Source of the DNA: Pseudomonas knackmussii B13
Lineage (GTDB): Bacteria > Pseudomonadota > Gammaproteobacteria > Pseudomonadales > Pseudomonadaceae
DNA: 64,000 nt
Assembly: GCF_000689415.1 (NCBI RefSeq)
Contig: NZ_HG322950.1
Span: 744,001-808,000 of the forward strand
Direction: 5' to 3'
The number at the start of each line of letters is the position of its first letter. The first letter of the stretch is position 1. Position numbers and translations under genes: made by a program. The notes below the pieces were generated by a model. The model saw nothing but the letters and a program-made list of their open reading frames with translations, had not been told where the DNA came from and made no database searches. Positions 8,920 to 17,554 of this stretch are shown here, one piece after another.

Positions 8920-9899
8920 GCACTGTTGTGGAGACCCCGGAAAAAGGCAAGCCGGCCAAGGTCGAGGTCGGCGTGAAGCTGCGCGGCGCCGAGAAGGTCG
9001 CGCGCATTCCGGTGAAGATCATTCCCACCGAAGAGCTGCCGAAGAAGCCCGACTGGATTCGCGTGCGCATCCCGGTTTCCCCCGAGGTCGACCGCATCAA
9101 GCAGCTGCTGCGCAAGCACAAGCTGCACAGCGTCTGCGAAGAGGCCTCCTGCCCGAACCTGGGCGAGTGCTTCTCCGGCGGCACCGCGACCTTCATGATC
9201 ATGGGCGACATCTGCACCCGCCGTTGCCCGTTCTGCGACGTCGGCCACGGCCGGCCGAAGCCGCTGGACTTGGACGAGCCGAAGAACCTCGCCATCGCCA
9301 TCGCCGACCTGCGCCTGAAGTACGTGGTGATCACCTCGGTGGACCGCGACGACCTGCGTGACGGCGGCGCCCAGCACTTCGCCGACTGCCTGCGGGAAAT
9401 CCGCCTGCTGTCCCCCGGCATCCAGCTGGAAACCCTGGTGCCGGACTACCGCGGCCGTATGGACATCGCCCTGGAAATCACCGCGAAAGAGCCGCCGGAC
9501 GTGTTCAACCACAACATGGAAACCGTGCCGCGCCTGTACAAGTCCTCGCGCCCGGGCTCGGATTTCGAGTGGTCGCTGGACCTGCTGCAGAAGTTCAAGC
9601 AAATGGTTCCGCACGTGCCGACCAAGTCCGGCCTGATGCTCGGCCTGGGCGAGACCGACGACGAAGTCATCGAGACCATGCAGCGCATGCGCGAGCACGA
9701 CATCGACATGCTGACCCTCGGCCAGTACCTGCAGCCCTCGCGCAACCACCTGCCGGTGCAGCGCTTCGTCCACCCGGACACCTTCGCCTGGTTCGCCGAA
9801 GAGGGCGAGAAGATGGGCTTCAAGAATGTCGCTTCCGGCCCGCTGGTGCGTTCCTCGTACCACGCCGACCAGCAGGCGCACGGCGACAAGATCCGCTGA
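8916..9899 (+). CDS. lipA: Lipoyl synthase LipA
   Basis: Radical SAM enzyme that inserts two sulfurs into octanoylated lipoyl domains. The 327-residue product has the auxiliary-cluster cysteines C74, C79 and C85 and the radical SAM triad C100, C104 and C107 (CTRRCPFC). The conserved C-terminal RSSYHADQ supplies the serine ligand of the auxiliary cluster. It overlaps lipB by four bases and is followed 25 bp later by a bidirectional terminator. Length and motifs are normal. Confidence 0.97.
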   Translation: MSTVVETPEKGKPAKVEVGVKLRGAEKVARIPVKIIPTEELPKKPDWIRVRIPVSPEVDRIKQLLRKHKLHSVCEEASCPNLGECFSGGTATFMIMGDICTRRCPFCDVGHGRPKPLDLDEPKNLAIAIADLRLKYVVITSVDRDDLRDGGAQHFADCLREIRLLSPGIQLETLVPDYRGRMDIALEITAKEPPDVFNHNMETVPRLYKSSRPGSDFEWSLDLLQKFKQMVPHVPTKSGLMLGLGETDDEVIETMQRMREHDIDMLTLGQYLQPSRNHLPVQRFVHPDTFAWFAEEGEKMGFKNVASGPLVRSSYHADQQAHGDKIR

Positions 9900-9918
9900 T
9901 CGCCCTGTCTGCAGGCAG

Positions 9919-9945
9919 AAAAAAGGCGCCCTTGGGCGCCTTTTT
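9919..9945. terminator. Bidirectional rho-independent terminator between lipA and the converging transglycosylase gene
   Basis: GGCGCCC (9925-9931), loop TT, GGGCGCC (9934-9940), preceded by a run of A and followed by a run of T. It can end transcription from lipA on the plus strand and from the gene ending at 9957 on the minus strand. Confidence 0.92.
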
Positions 9946-9956
9946 CATGCCGGTCG

Positions 9957-11234
9957 TTACTGGCTGCGCAGGCGCGCCAGCAGTTCCGGGGTCGGATAAC
10001 CGTCGGCCGGCAGGCCTTCGCTCTGCTGGAAGGCGCGGATCGCCTGGCGCGTTCCGGCACCGATGATGCCGTCGGGGTTGCCCGGTTGGTAGCCACGGGC
10101 TGCCAGTCCTTCCTGCAGCGCGATGCGCTCGCTTCTGCTTAACGGTCGGTCGGCCACCGGCCAGGCGGCATCGATACGCCCGCCACCCTTGAAACTGTCG
10201 GCCAACAGGGAGACGGCCAGGGCGTAGGACGTGGAGTTGTTGTAGCGCAGGATGGCGCGGAAGTTGTCCAGCACCAGGAAGGCCGGGCCGCGATAGCCCG
10301 CCGGCAGCAGCAGCGAAGCGCTGGCCTGCGGACTGCTGGGCAGCACGCCTCCCACGGGTTGCACGCCCATCTTCAGCCATTCGGCGATCGGCTTGCGGAC
10401 GCTCATGTCGGCCTGGGCGTAGTCGAAGCCCGGCGTGAGGTGGACCTCGAAGCCCCAGCTCTGGCCGGGCTTCCAGCCGGAGGCCTGCAGGTAGTTGGCG
10501 GTGGAGGCCAGGGCGTCGGTCGGCGAGCCCCATATGTCGCGTCGGCCGTCGCCGTCGAAGTCCACTGCGTAACGGTTGTAGGTGCTGGGGATGAATTGGG
10601 TCTGCCCCATGGCGCCGGCCCAGGAGCCGATCATGTAGCGCGCTGGCACATCGCCATGCTGGAGGATGCCCAGCGCGGCGAGCAGCTCGCCCTGGGCGAA
10701 GTCCGGTCGGCGGCCCTCGTAGGCCAGGGTGGCGAGTGAGCGGATGACGTTGCGGCTGCCCATGGTGCTGCCGAAGTTGCTCTCCATGCCCCAGATCGCC
10801 ACCACGGCATCGGCGTCCACCGCGTAACGCTGGTCGATGCGCTGGAGGGCTTCGGCGTTCTCCGCCAGCTTGCCCTGTCCATTGCGGATGCGCGCTGCGG
10901 TCAAGGCGCCGGCCAGGTATTCCCACACCGGGCGGGTGAACTCCGGCTGGCTGCGATCGGCGCTTATTACTGCAGGATCGGGCTCCACGCCGGAGAAGGC
11001 CTGGTCGAAGGTCTGCGCATCGATGCCCTTGGACAGGGCCAGGCTGCGGAAGCCGTTGCGCCAATCCTCGAAGCTCTGTGTCGGCGTCGGGAAATCAGGC
11101 TGTGTCTGCTGGTCGTTGATGCTGGCTTGCAGCGGAGTGGCCGCGGGAGCGTCGGCGCAGGCGGAGAGCAGGCAGGCGGTGAGCAGGGCGAGGCTGAGCG
11201 GGACCAGACGAGCGGATGAAACGGGCTTGCGCAT
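9957..11234 (-). CDS. Lytic murein transglycosylase lipoprotein, MltB type with peptidoglycan-binding domain
   Basis: Second MltB-family transglycosylase in the window, probably the SltB3 type of P. aeruginosa. The 425-residue protein has a lipoprotein signal ending LLSAC. A transglycosylase domain follows with the catalytic Glu in WGMESNFGS, then GAMGQTQFIPST and DFDGDGRRDIW. A C-terminal peptidoglycan_binding_1 domain of about 60 residues (QEGLAARGY ... IIGAGTRQAIRAFQ) completes it. The start at 11234 is chosen because GAGGAG lies 4-5 bp upstream and gives the signal peptide; an upstream in-frame start would add 14 residues. A lipobox and an SltB-like length make soluble versus lipid-anchored status uncertain. 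Confidence 0.9.
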   Translation of the reverse strand: MRKPVSSARLVPLSLALLTACLLSACADAPAATPLQASINDQQTQPDFPTPTQSFEDWRNGFRSLALSKGIDAQTFDQAFSGVEPDPAVISADRSQPEFTRPVWEYLAGALTAARIRNGQGKLAENAEALQRIDQRYAVDADAVVAIWGMESNFGSTMGSRNVIRSLATLAYEGRRPDFAQGELLAALGILQHGDVPARYMIGSWAGAMGQTQFIPSTYNRYAVDFDGDGRRDIWGSPTDALASTANYLQASGWKPGQSWGFEVHLTPGFDYAQADMSVRKPIAEWLKMGVQPVGGVLPSSPQASASLLLPAGYRGPAFLVLDNFRAILRYNNSTSYALAVSLLADSFKGGGRIDAAWPVADRPLSRSERIALQEGLAARGYQPGNPDGIIGAGTRQAIRAFQQSEGLPADGYPTPELLARLRSQ

Positions 11235-11397
11235 TGCGCTCCTCGAAGCGGGTGAGCGGAGCGACCACCTTAGCACGGCACTGCCGCAGCGTGGGTCGGG
11301 CGTCCCGTTACGGCATGTGGCGGGAGTGGCGATTCAGGGGGTTCGACAGGGGCGGAGCGGCGGGGGTTCCCGAAAGGGTGGGGAGGGCGAGGCGATT

Positions 11398-11550
11398 TCA
11401 GGCCGCCAGAAGCGAAGAAGCCTCCCAGTTACGGGTGCTTCGGCGGCGGTAGCTGCCTTTGCCTTTCAGTGGCTGTTCCTGGCGGCTGCGGAACAGCGGT
11501 TGTGCGATCAGGGATTTGGCCTTGTTCGGCCGCTTGGCTTTCTTCGCCAT
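11398..11550 (-). CDS. arfA: Alternative ribosome-rescue factor ArfA, 50 residues
   Basis: ArfA enters the empty mRNA channel of ribosomes stalled on non-stop mRNA and recruits release factor 2. This short frame encodes a basic N-terminus (AKKAKRPNKAKS), then PLFRSR, KGKGSYRR and NWEAS, matching the E. coli ArfA core PLFRQR, KGKGSY and NWEAS. The gene is 100 bp after the holA stop on the same strand. An imperfect hairpin lies inside the last codons (11417-11441). Recognition rests on these motifs in a very small protein. Confidence 0.85.
   Translation of the reverse strand: MAKKAKRPNKAKSLIAQPLFRSRQEQPLKGKGSYRRRSTRNWEASSLLAA
11417..11441 (-). promoter_or_regulatory. Imperfect hairpin inside the 3' part of arfA
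   Basis: On the coding (minus) strand GAAGC-A-CCC, a six-base loop, then GGG-AG-GCTTC overlaps the codons for the RNWEA stretch. In E. coli arfA an internal hairpin is cut by RNase III so that the mRNA itself lacks a stop codon; the same control is possible here but the stem is short. Confidence 0.4.
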
Positions 11551-11649
11551 CGGTTCTACCTCTCAGGGGCTGCCCGTCCATCACGGGCGTGCGAATGATC
11601 GGCCGATCGTTGGCGAATGTCCATGCACCGCTTGTCGGGCCGTCTCCGC

Positions 11650-12687
11650 TCAGCCCGGCGGCAGCGGCAGGCGTTGCCCGGCGACCAGCAGCACCAGGCG
11701 CGCCAGGCCGTTCCAGGCGTCGCCCGGTGCCTGGCCCTTGATCTGCGCGTCGATCAGCTGGGCGTCTTGCAGCAGTTGATTCCAGCGTGAGCCGGAGTGG
11801 CGCTGCAGGGCTCGGGTGAGCAACGGGCGGCGCTTGTCCCAGACCGGCGGGCGGCATTGGGCGAAGGCCTTGTCCAGGGGGACGCCCTGGCCGTACTGCT
11901 GGGCGATGGTGGCCAGTTGGCGGATTTCCCGGGCCAGCGCCCAGAGGATGACTGGCGGTTCGACGCCTTCGCCACGCAAGCCTTCGAGCATGCGCAGGCT
12001 GTGCGCGGCTTCGCCGCCGAGGGTCGCGTCGATCAGGCCGAAGACGTCGAAGCGCGCGCTGTCGGCCACGGCGGCCTGCACGGTTTCGGCATCGAGCTGG
12101 TTGCCTTCGGCGAGCAGCTTTAGCTTCTCGATCTCCTGCGCCGCGGCCAACAGGTTGCCTTCCACGCGGGCGGCGATCAGATCAACGGCGTCCTGGCTTG
12201 CAGCGAGGCCAGCTTGCGACAGGCGCTGGCGAATCCATTGCGGCAGCTGTTGCGCGTCCACCGGCCAGATCTGGATGAACTGCGCGCCTTCGCCGTCGAT
12301 CAGCGCCTTGGCCCATTTGGTCTTCTGCGTCGAGCCGTCGAGCTTGGGCAGGCTGACCAGCAGCACGGTGTCTTCCGGCGGCCGCTGCAGGTACTCGAGG
12401 AGGATGGCCGCGCCCTTGTCGCCGGGTTTACCCGACGGCAGGCGCAGTTCCAGCAGGCGCTTCTCGGCGAACAGCGACAGGCTGGCGCCGGCTTCGAGCA
12501 GCAGGCCCCAGTCGAAGTTGGCCTCGGCGTTGAACACCTGGCGTTCGCTGAAATCGCGCTGGCGGCAGGCTGCACGAATGGCGTCGCAGGCTTCCTGGCA
12601 AAGCAGCGGTTCGTCGCCGCTGATCACGTAGACGGGCGCCAGGTTGCCCTGCAGGTGCTTGGCGAGTTGCGCGGGAGAGAGCTTCAT
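11650..12687 (-). CDS. holA: DNA polymerase III subunit delta
   Basis: Delta opens the beta sliding clamp as part of the clamp loader. The 345-residue product has the usual length. The N-terminus (MKLSPAQLAKHL, PVYVISGDEPLL) and the central RVEGNLLAAAQEIEKL and FDVFGLIDATLGG stretches are typical. It lies 37 bp after lptE on the same strand, in the conserved leuS-lptE-holA order. No oddities. Confidence 0.95.
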   Translation of the reverse strand: MKLSPAQLAKHLQGNLAPVYVISGDEPLLCQEACDAIRAACRQRDFSERQVFNAEANFDWGLLLEAGASLSLFAEKRLLELRLPSGKPGDKGAAILLEYLQRPPEDTVLLVSLPKLDGSTQKTKWAKALIDGEGAQFIQIWPVDAQQLPQWIRQRLSQAGLAASQDAVDLIAARVEGNLLAAAQEIEKLKLLAEGNQLDAETVQAAVADSARFDVFGLIDATLGGEAAHSLRMLEGLRGEGVEPPVILWALAREIRQLATIAQQYGQGVPLDKAFAQCRPPVWDKRRPLLTRALQRHSGSRWNQLLQDAQLIDAQIKGQAPGDAWNGLARLVLLVAGQRLPLPPG

Positions 12688-12724
12688 GAAAGCAGTGGGG
12701 CCGGCATGGCCGGCCCCTCATCCG

Positions 12725-13339
12725 TTACTGCGCGGGCGGCAGTTGGATCGGCGATTGCTGCGGCTGCTGCTTGGCCGCCTCGTCCGCGGCCTTGAGCGCG
12801 TCGGCTTCGGCCTTGGCCTTGGCTTCGGCTTTCTGCTGCAGGGAAGCCAGCTGTGCCGGAGTCAGCAGTTGCAGGCGCAGGGACAGCTGCTGCACCAGGT
12901 CGCGGCGCATTTCCTTGCGCAGCTGGTCGGCTTCCTGGGCGGAACCGATCAGGTTGTTCTCGTCGTTCAGGTAGACCTTCTGCACTTCCACCTTGTCGGT
13001 GAGCAGCAGCAGGTTGTTGGCGCCGCGCATCTCGTAGGTGACGGTGTTGGTCAGCTCGTACTCGGCGCTACGCGCGGAGCCGGTGTAGCTGGCGGTGCGC
13101 TGGGTCTCGTCCTCGCGAGCGAGGAACAGGTGGTAGGGCGCGCTCTTGGTCACTTTCACGCCGCTGTTTTCGAGCAGGCGTTGCAGGTCTTTGACGGTGT
13201 CGCCGTAGGCATTGCGCGCGCTCAGGTCGATTTCCTTCAACGCGAAGCTCGTATCGCCCAGGCCGCGCAGGTGGAAGCCGCAGGCGCCCAGCAGCGTGGT
13301 CAGGCCGATCAGCGCGATGCTGGTCAGGATACGTTTCAT
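12725..13339 (-). CDS. lptE: LPS-assembly lipoprotein LptE
   Basis: Outer-membrane lipoprotein plug of the LptD translocon, needed for surface delivery of lipopolysaccharide. The 204-residue product has a lipobox LLGAC with Cys20 as the lipid site, then GFHLRG, the conserved LptE start. The C-terminal 40 residues are Ala/Lys/Gln-rich (coiled or disordered). The ATG at 13339 is preceded by GAGGGAAG. A longer frame upstream lacks a ribosome site and would bury the signal peptide. leuS ends 61 bp upstream. Confidence 0.93.
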   Translation of the reverse strand: MKRILTSIALIGLTTLLGACGFHLRGLGDTSFALKEIDLSARNAYGDTVKDLQRLLENSGVKVTKSAPYHLFLAREDETQRTASYTGSARSAEYELTNTVTYEMRGANNLLLLTDKVEVQKVYLNDENNLIGSAQEADQLRKEMRRDLVQQLSLRLQLLTPAQLASLQQKAEAKAKAEADALKAADEAAKQQPQQSPIQLPPAQ

Positions 13340-13400
13340 CAAGCTTCCCTCACTCCTGTTGATCCGGGTTGCCCGTGGCAAGGCGCCACGGGCCAATGCA

Positions 13401-16022
13401 TCAGTTGGCGACGATGTTGACCAGCTTGCCGGGCACCACGATGACCTTGCGAATGGTCAGGCCGTCGGTGAAGCGCAGCACGTTCTCGTTGGCGCGGGCG
13501 CAGGCCTCGACGTCTTCGCGGCTGGCTTCGGCCGGCACTTCGATGTGGCCGCGCAGCTTGCCGTTGACCTGTACCACCAGTTGCAGGGTGTCCTGTACCA
13601 GGGCCGCTTCGTCGACCTGCGGCCAGCTGGCGTCGATCACCGCGCCTTCCTTGCCCAGTTCGTGCCAGAGCACGTGGCAGATGTGCGGGGTGATCGGGGC
13701 GAGCAGCAGGGTCACGGTTTCCAGGCCTTCCTGCAGCAGGGCGCGGTTGCCGGCGTCGTCCTGCGCGACCTTCTCCAGCACGTTCATCAGGGTCATCACG
13801 GCGGCGATGGCGGTGTTGAACTTGTGGTTCTGGCCGACGTCCTGGCTGGCCTGTTTGATGGCCAGGTGGATGGCGCGGCGGATTTCCTTCTGCGCGTCGG
13901 TCAGGGTGTCCTGTGCCACCGCGGCGGCGAAGCCGGCGCTGACGTGCGCCTGGGCCAGGCGCCAGACGCGGCGCAGGAAGCGGCTCGCGCCTTCGACGCC
14001 GGAGTCGGACCATTCCAGGCTCATGTCCGGCGGCGAGGCAAACATCATGAACAGGCGGCAGGTGTCGGCGCCGTAGGCGTCGATCATGGCCTGCGGGTCC
14101 ACGCCGTTGTTCTTCGACTTGGACATCTTCTCGGTGCCGCCGATTTCCACCGGCAGGCCGTCGGTCTTCAGGCGCGCGCCAATGACCTTGGCCTTGGCGT
14201 CACGCTCGACCTCGACGTCGGCCGGGTTGAACCAGTCCTTGCTGCCGTTGGGCAGGGTACGGTAGTAGGTCTCGGCGACCACCATGCCCTGGGTCAGCAG
14301 GTTCTTGAACGGCTCGTCGGAGTCGATCAGGCCTTCGTCGCGCATCAGCTTGTGGAAGAAGCGCGCGTAGAGCAGGTGCAGGATGGCGTGCTCGATGCCG
14401 CCGATGTACTGGTCGACCGGCAGCCAGTAGTTGGCGGCCTTCTTGTCCAGCATGCCGTCTTCGAACTGCGGGCAGGCGTAGCGGGCGAAGTACCAGGACG
14501 ACTCCACGAAGGTGTCCATGGTGTCGGTTTCGCGCTTGGCCGGCTGGCCGCATTTCGGGCAGCTGCACTCGTAGAACTCGGGCATCTTGGCCAGCGGCGA
14601 ACCGGCGCCGTCCGGCACCACGTTCTCCGGCAGGACCACCGGCAGTTGCTCGGCCGGGACCGGCACGTCGCCGCAGCTGGCGCAGTGGATGATCGGGATC
14701 GGGCAGCCCCAGTAGCGCTGGCGGCTGATGCCCCAGTCGCGCAGGCGGAATTGGGTGCGCGCCTGGCCCAGGCCCTTGGCGGCGAGGTCGGCGCCGATGG
14801 CGTCGAACGCGGCCTGGTAGCCGAGGCCGTCGTACTTGCCGGAGTTGACGGTGCGGACGCTTTCGTCCTTCACGCCGTACCACTCTTTCCAGGCGGTCGG
14901 TTCGAAGTCGTTGTCACCTTCGACCTTGGCGATCACCTGCCGGATCGGCAGCTGGTACTTGTTGGCGAACTCGAAGTCGCGCTCGTCGTGGCCCGGAACG
15001 GCCATCACGGCGCCTTCGCCGTAGGTCATCAGGACGTAGTTGGCGATCCACACCGGCAGCTTGGCGCCGGTCAGCGGGTGCTCGACGAACAGGGAAGTGG
15101 CGACGCCTTTCTTCTCCTGGGTGGCGAGGTCGGCCTCGGCGACGCCGCCGCGCTTGCACTCGTCGATGAACGCCTGCAGCGACGGATCGCGCTGGGCGGC
15201 CAGGGTGGCCAGGTGGTGTTCGGCGGCGACGGCGACGTAGGTGGCGCCCATCAGGGTGTCCGGACGGGTGGTGAAGACCTTCATCTGGCCAGCCTCGCCG
15301 ATGGAGGCCTGGTCATAGGGGAAGGCGATCTCCATGCCGCGGGACTTGCCGATCCAGTTGCGCTGCATGGTCTTGACCTGTTCCGGCCAGCCCGGCAGAT
15401 CGTCGAGGCTGGACAGCAGCTCTTCGGCGTAGGCAGTGATCTTGAAGTAGTACATCGGGATTTCGCGCTTCTCGATCAGCGCGCCCGAACGCCAGCCACG
15501 GCCGTCGATGACCTGCTCGTTGGCCAGTACGGTCTGGTCCACCGGGTCCCAGTTCACGGTGCCGTTCTTGCGATAGATCACGCCCTTCTCGAACAGGCGG
15601 GTGAACAGCCACTGCTCCCAGCGGTAGTAGTCCGGCTTGCAGGTGGTGACTTCGCGCGACCAGTCGATCGCCAGGCCCAGGCTGTTCAGCTGGGACTTCA
15701 TGTAGGCGATGTTGTCGTAGGTCCAGGCGGCCGGTGCGACGTTGTTCTTCATCGCGGCGTTTTCCGCCGGCATGCCGAAGGCGTCCCAGCCCATGGGCTG
15801 CAGCACGTTCTTGCCCTGCATGCGGTGGTAGCGGCTGATCACGTCGCCGATGGTGTAGTTGCGCACGTGGCCCATGTGCAGCTTGCCGCTCGGGTACGGG
15901 AACATCGACAGGCAATAGAACTTCTCTTTGCCGTCCGCTTCGTCGACGCGGAAGGAGTGGTGTTCGTTCCAGTATTTCTGGGCCTGGGCTTCGACTTCGA
16001 GGGGCTGGTATTGCTCGTGCAT
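13401..16022 (-). CDS. leuS: Leucyl-tRNA synthetase
   Basis: Charges tRNA-Leu with leucine in the cytoplasm. The 873-residue product has the class I motifs HMGH at 49-52 (HIGH box) and KMSKS in EKMSKSKNN near residue 635. It also has the zinc-type C-x2-C pairs (CASC, CPKC) and the editing domain GTGAVM-like stretch GEGAVMAVPGHDERD. The start at 16022 gives the family N-terminus MHEQYQP. A longer open frame extends upstream to 16349 but overlaps the leader and the divergent gene. Confidence 0.97.
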   Translation of the reverse strand: MHEQYQPLEVEAQAQKYWNEHHSFRVDEADGKEKFYCLSMFPYPSGKLHMGHVRNYTIGDVISRYHRMQGKNVLQPMGWDAFGMPAENAAMKNNVAPAAWTYDNIAYMKSQLNSLGLAIDWSREVTTCKPDYYRWEQWLFTRLFEKGVIYRKNGTVNWDPVDQTVLANEQVIDGRGWRSGALIEKREIPMYYFKITAYAEELLSSLDDLPGWPEQVKTMQRNWIGKSRGMEIAFPYDQASIGEAGQMKVFTTRPDTLMGATYVAVAAEHHLATLAAQRDPSLQAFIDECKRGGVAEADLATQEKKGVATSLFVEHPLTGAKLPVWIANYVLMTYGEGAVMAVPGHDERDFEFANKYQLPIRQVIAKVEGDNDFEPTAWKEWYGVKDESVRTVNSGKYDGLGYQAAFDAIGADLAAKGLGQARTQFRLRDWGISRQRYWGCPIPIIHCASCGDVPVPAEQLPVVLPENVVPDGAGSPLAKMPEFYECSCPKCGQPAKRETDTMDTFVESSWYFARYACPQFEDGMLDKKAANYWLPVDQYIGGIEHAILHLLYARFFHKLMRDEGLIDSDEPFKNLLTQGMVVAETYYRTLPNGSKDWFNPADVEVERDAKAKVIGARLKTDGLPVEIGGTEKMSKSKNNGVDPQAMIDAYGADTCRLFMMFASPPDMSLEWSDSGVEGASRFLRRVWRLAQAHVSAGFAAAVAQDTLTDAQKEIRRAIHLAIKQASQDVGQNHKFNTAIAAVMTLMNVLEKVAQDDAGNRALLQEGLETVTLLLAPITPHICHVLWHELGKEGAVIDASWPQVDEAALVQDTLQLVVQVNGKLRGHIEVPAEASREDVEACARANENVLRFTDGLTIRKVIVVPGKLVNIVAN

Positions 16023-16257
16023 GGCGCGAATTGAACCTGTACGGAAATAGGTTTGCGGCTGGGGGAGCGGCGTGGGCGCTTCCTTTTTTTGCCAGGGCCG
16101 AAAGGGCGGCTGGCAAGGGCTGCATAAAGCCCCGTAGCATACATGACCCCTCCCCGAGCCGGTAGCCCGCGCCGTTTGTCGCGCGCTCGGTGCCGCAGGG
16201 GTCGGAACGCTAAGCTTGGCCTGAGGGCGGGAGGTTTCCGTCCGGTTGAGGTGACTG
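16023..16257 (-). promoter_or_regulatory. leuS leader / divergent intergenic region
   Basis: This 235-bp space separates leuS from the zinc-ribbon gene. On the leuS strand an inverted repeat TTGCCAG (16110-16116) / CTGGCAA (16089-16095) forms a stem with a GC-rich interior, followed by seven A residues, and a TATGCT sequence upstream could be a -10 element. No classical leader peptide rich in leucine codons or T-box motif was recognised. Confidence 0.4.
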
Positions 16258-16689
16258 ATGGCTGAGCTGCATCGTGCAAGTGTTCCCGCTTCCGGTTTGT
16301 ATGAACGGTTGCTGCATCGTCTAGAACTGGCCCTCGATGAGGCCGACACCGCCGAACGACTGCGCGACGAGCATCCCGAAGAGCTGGAGCTACGCGGTCT
16401 GAGCAGTGCGGAAATGGAGCTGATCCGCGCCTATCTCGAACAGGATGTCCACTGGCTGCGCGGCTGGCACGCCGCCGCCGAAGAACTGGCCCTGCTGGAA
16501 AAGACTCCCCCGCGCAGCGCGCGTACTGCCCGTCTGCTCAACGCCCCCGCCAAGCCCCGGCTGACCCATCGCCACCTGCAGTTGCTTTGCGCCCTCTGTG
16601 GCACGCCGGTCGTCTATAACCGCAGCCAGGGCGTAATGCCTTGCACGTCCTGCGGTTCGCAGCTGTTCCGCGGCGCCCGCGGGCGTTGA
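16258..16689 (+). CDS. Zinc-ribbon protein, YbeL/DUF1451-like
   Basis: 143-residue cytoplasmic protein of unknown role. The N-terminal 95 residues are acidic and helical. The C-terminus has two CxxC pairs, C111/C114 and C129/C132, forming a rubredoxin-like zinc ribbon. E. coli YbeL lies next to leuS in the same divergent position, which supports the family call. No catalytic residues are recognised. The ATG at 16258 follows GGTGACTG. It is transcribed away from leuS. Confidence 0.8.
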   Translation: MAELHRASVPASGLYERLLHRLELALDEADTAERLRDEHPEELELRGLSSAEMELIRAYLEQDVHWLRGWHAAAEELALLEKTPPRSARTARLLNAPAKPRLTHRHLQLLCALCGTPVVYNRSQGVMPCTSCGSQLFRGARGR

Positions 16690-16738
16690 ATCCGCCGGTC
16701 GTTCCGCTAGGCTGTGGCGCTCCATCAAGGAGCCGCCG

Positions 16739-17500
16739 ATGCCGTTGCGCTACCTCCTCAAGCAGATCCTGATGCCTCCGGGCATCCTGCTGCTTCTGTT
16801 GTTGCTGGGTTTTCTCCTGCGCCGCCGGCGCCCGCGTCTGGCGGTCGGCTGCTTCGTCGTTGGATTCGCCGGGTTCTGGCTGCTCAGTCTGCCGCTCACG
16901 GTGGAGTGGGGCGCGCGGCTGCTCGAGCGCGAGCCGGCGCTGGCGCCGAGCGAATGGGCGCAGCTGGCGCAACGTGCCGATGCCATCGTGATCATTGGGG
17001 CGGGGCGCGAGCGCGGTGATCCATCCTGGGGCAGCGACCAGCCGGGGCTGATGGCCCGCGAGCGGCTGCGGTATGCCGCGCGTCTGGCGAAGGCCAGCGG
17101 ACTGCCGCTGCTGACCTCGGGCGGCTTGCATTACGGCACGCCGCCCAGCGAGGCGCAGCTCATGGCCGATAGCCTGGCCGAGGATTACGGACTGAAGGTG
17201 CGCTGGCGCGAGGAGCGCAGCCGGACGACCTGGGAAAATGCCGAATTCAGCGCACCTATCCTGCGCGAGGCAGGCATTCGGCGGATCGTCCTGGTGACCC
17301 AGGCGCAGCACATGCCGCGCGCGGTCTGGAGCTTCGAGCGCAATGGCCTGGAGGTGCTGCCGGCGCCAGTCGGCTTCATCGGTGTGGACAACGCCAGGCC
17401 CTTCGCCGGACTGCTGCCGGAGGCCAAGGCGTTCTGGCAGAGCAATCAGTTGCTCAACGAGGCGCTGGGCTTGCTGGGGTATTGGGTGTTCTATCGCTGA
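16739..17500 (+). CDS. ElyC/YdcF-like DUF218 envelope protein
   Basis: 253-residue inner-membrane protein with two N-terminal hydrophobic segments (about residues 12-28 and 35-52) and a periplasmic DUF218 domain. Conserved parts are DAIVIIGAG, LTSGG, EERSRTTWENA and VTQAQHMPRA. ElyC in E. coli affects use of the undecaprenyl carrier for envelope polymers; transfer of that role is inference. AAGGAG lies six bases before the ATG. The gene converges on lnt with a hairpin in between. Confidence 0.82.
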   Translation: MPLRYLLKQILMPPGILLLLLLLGFLLRRRRPRLAVGCFVVGFAGFWLLSLPLTVEWGARLLEREPALAPSEWAQLAQRADAIVIIGAGRERGDPSWGSDQPGLMARERLRYAARLAKASGLPLLTSGGLHYGTPPSEAQLMADSLAEDYGLKVRWREERSRTTWENAEFSAPILREAGIRRIVLVTQAQHMPRAVWSFERNGLEVLPAPVGFIGVDNARPFAGLLPEAKAFWQSNQLLNEALGLLGYWVFYR

Positions 17501-17512
17501 GCCCGGCGCAAC

Positions 17513-17540
17513 GGCGTCTAACCGCGAACGGCTAGACGCC
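17513..17540. terminator. Hairpin between convergent elyC-like gene and lnt
   Basis: GGCGTCTA (17513-17520) pairs with TAGACGCC (17533-17540), with an inner CCG-CGAA-CGG stem-loop. It is symmetric and serves both converging genes; no U-run follows on either strand. Confidence 0.65.
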
Positions 17541-17554
17541 CTGCGCTTGCAGGA

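Noticed and set aside
13212..16034. 940-codon plus-strand frame antisense to leuS
   Set aside because: Shadow of leuS codon bias; no domain, no ribosome site, and leuS is unambiguous.
16089..16116. Rho-independent terminator on the plus strand
   Set aside because: The T-run precedes the stem instead of following it, so it cannot work in that direction.
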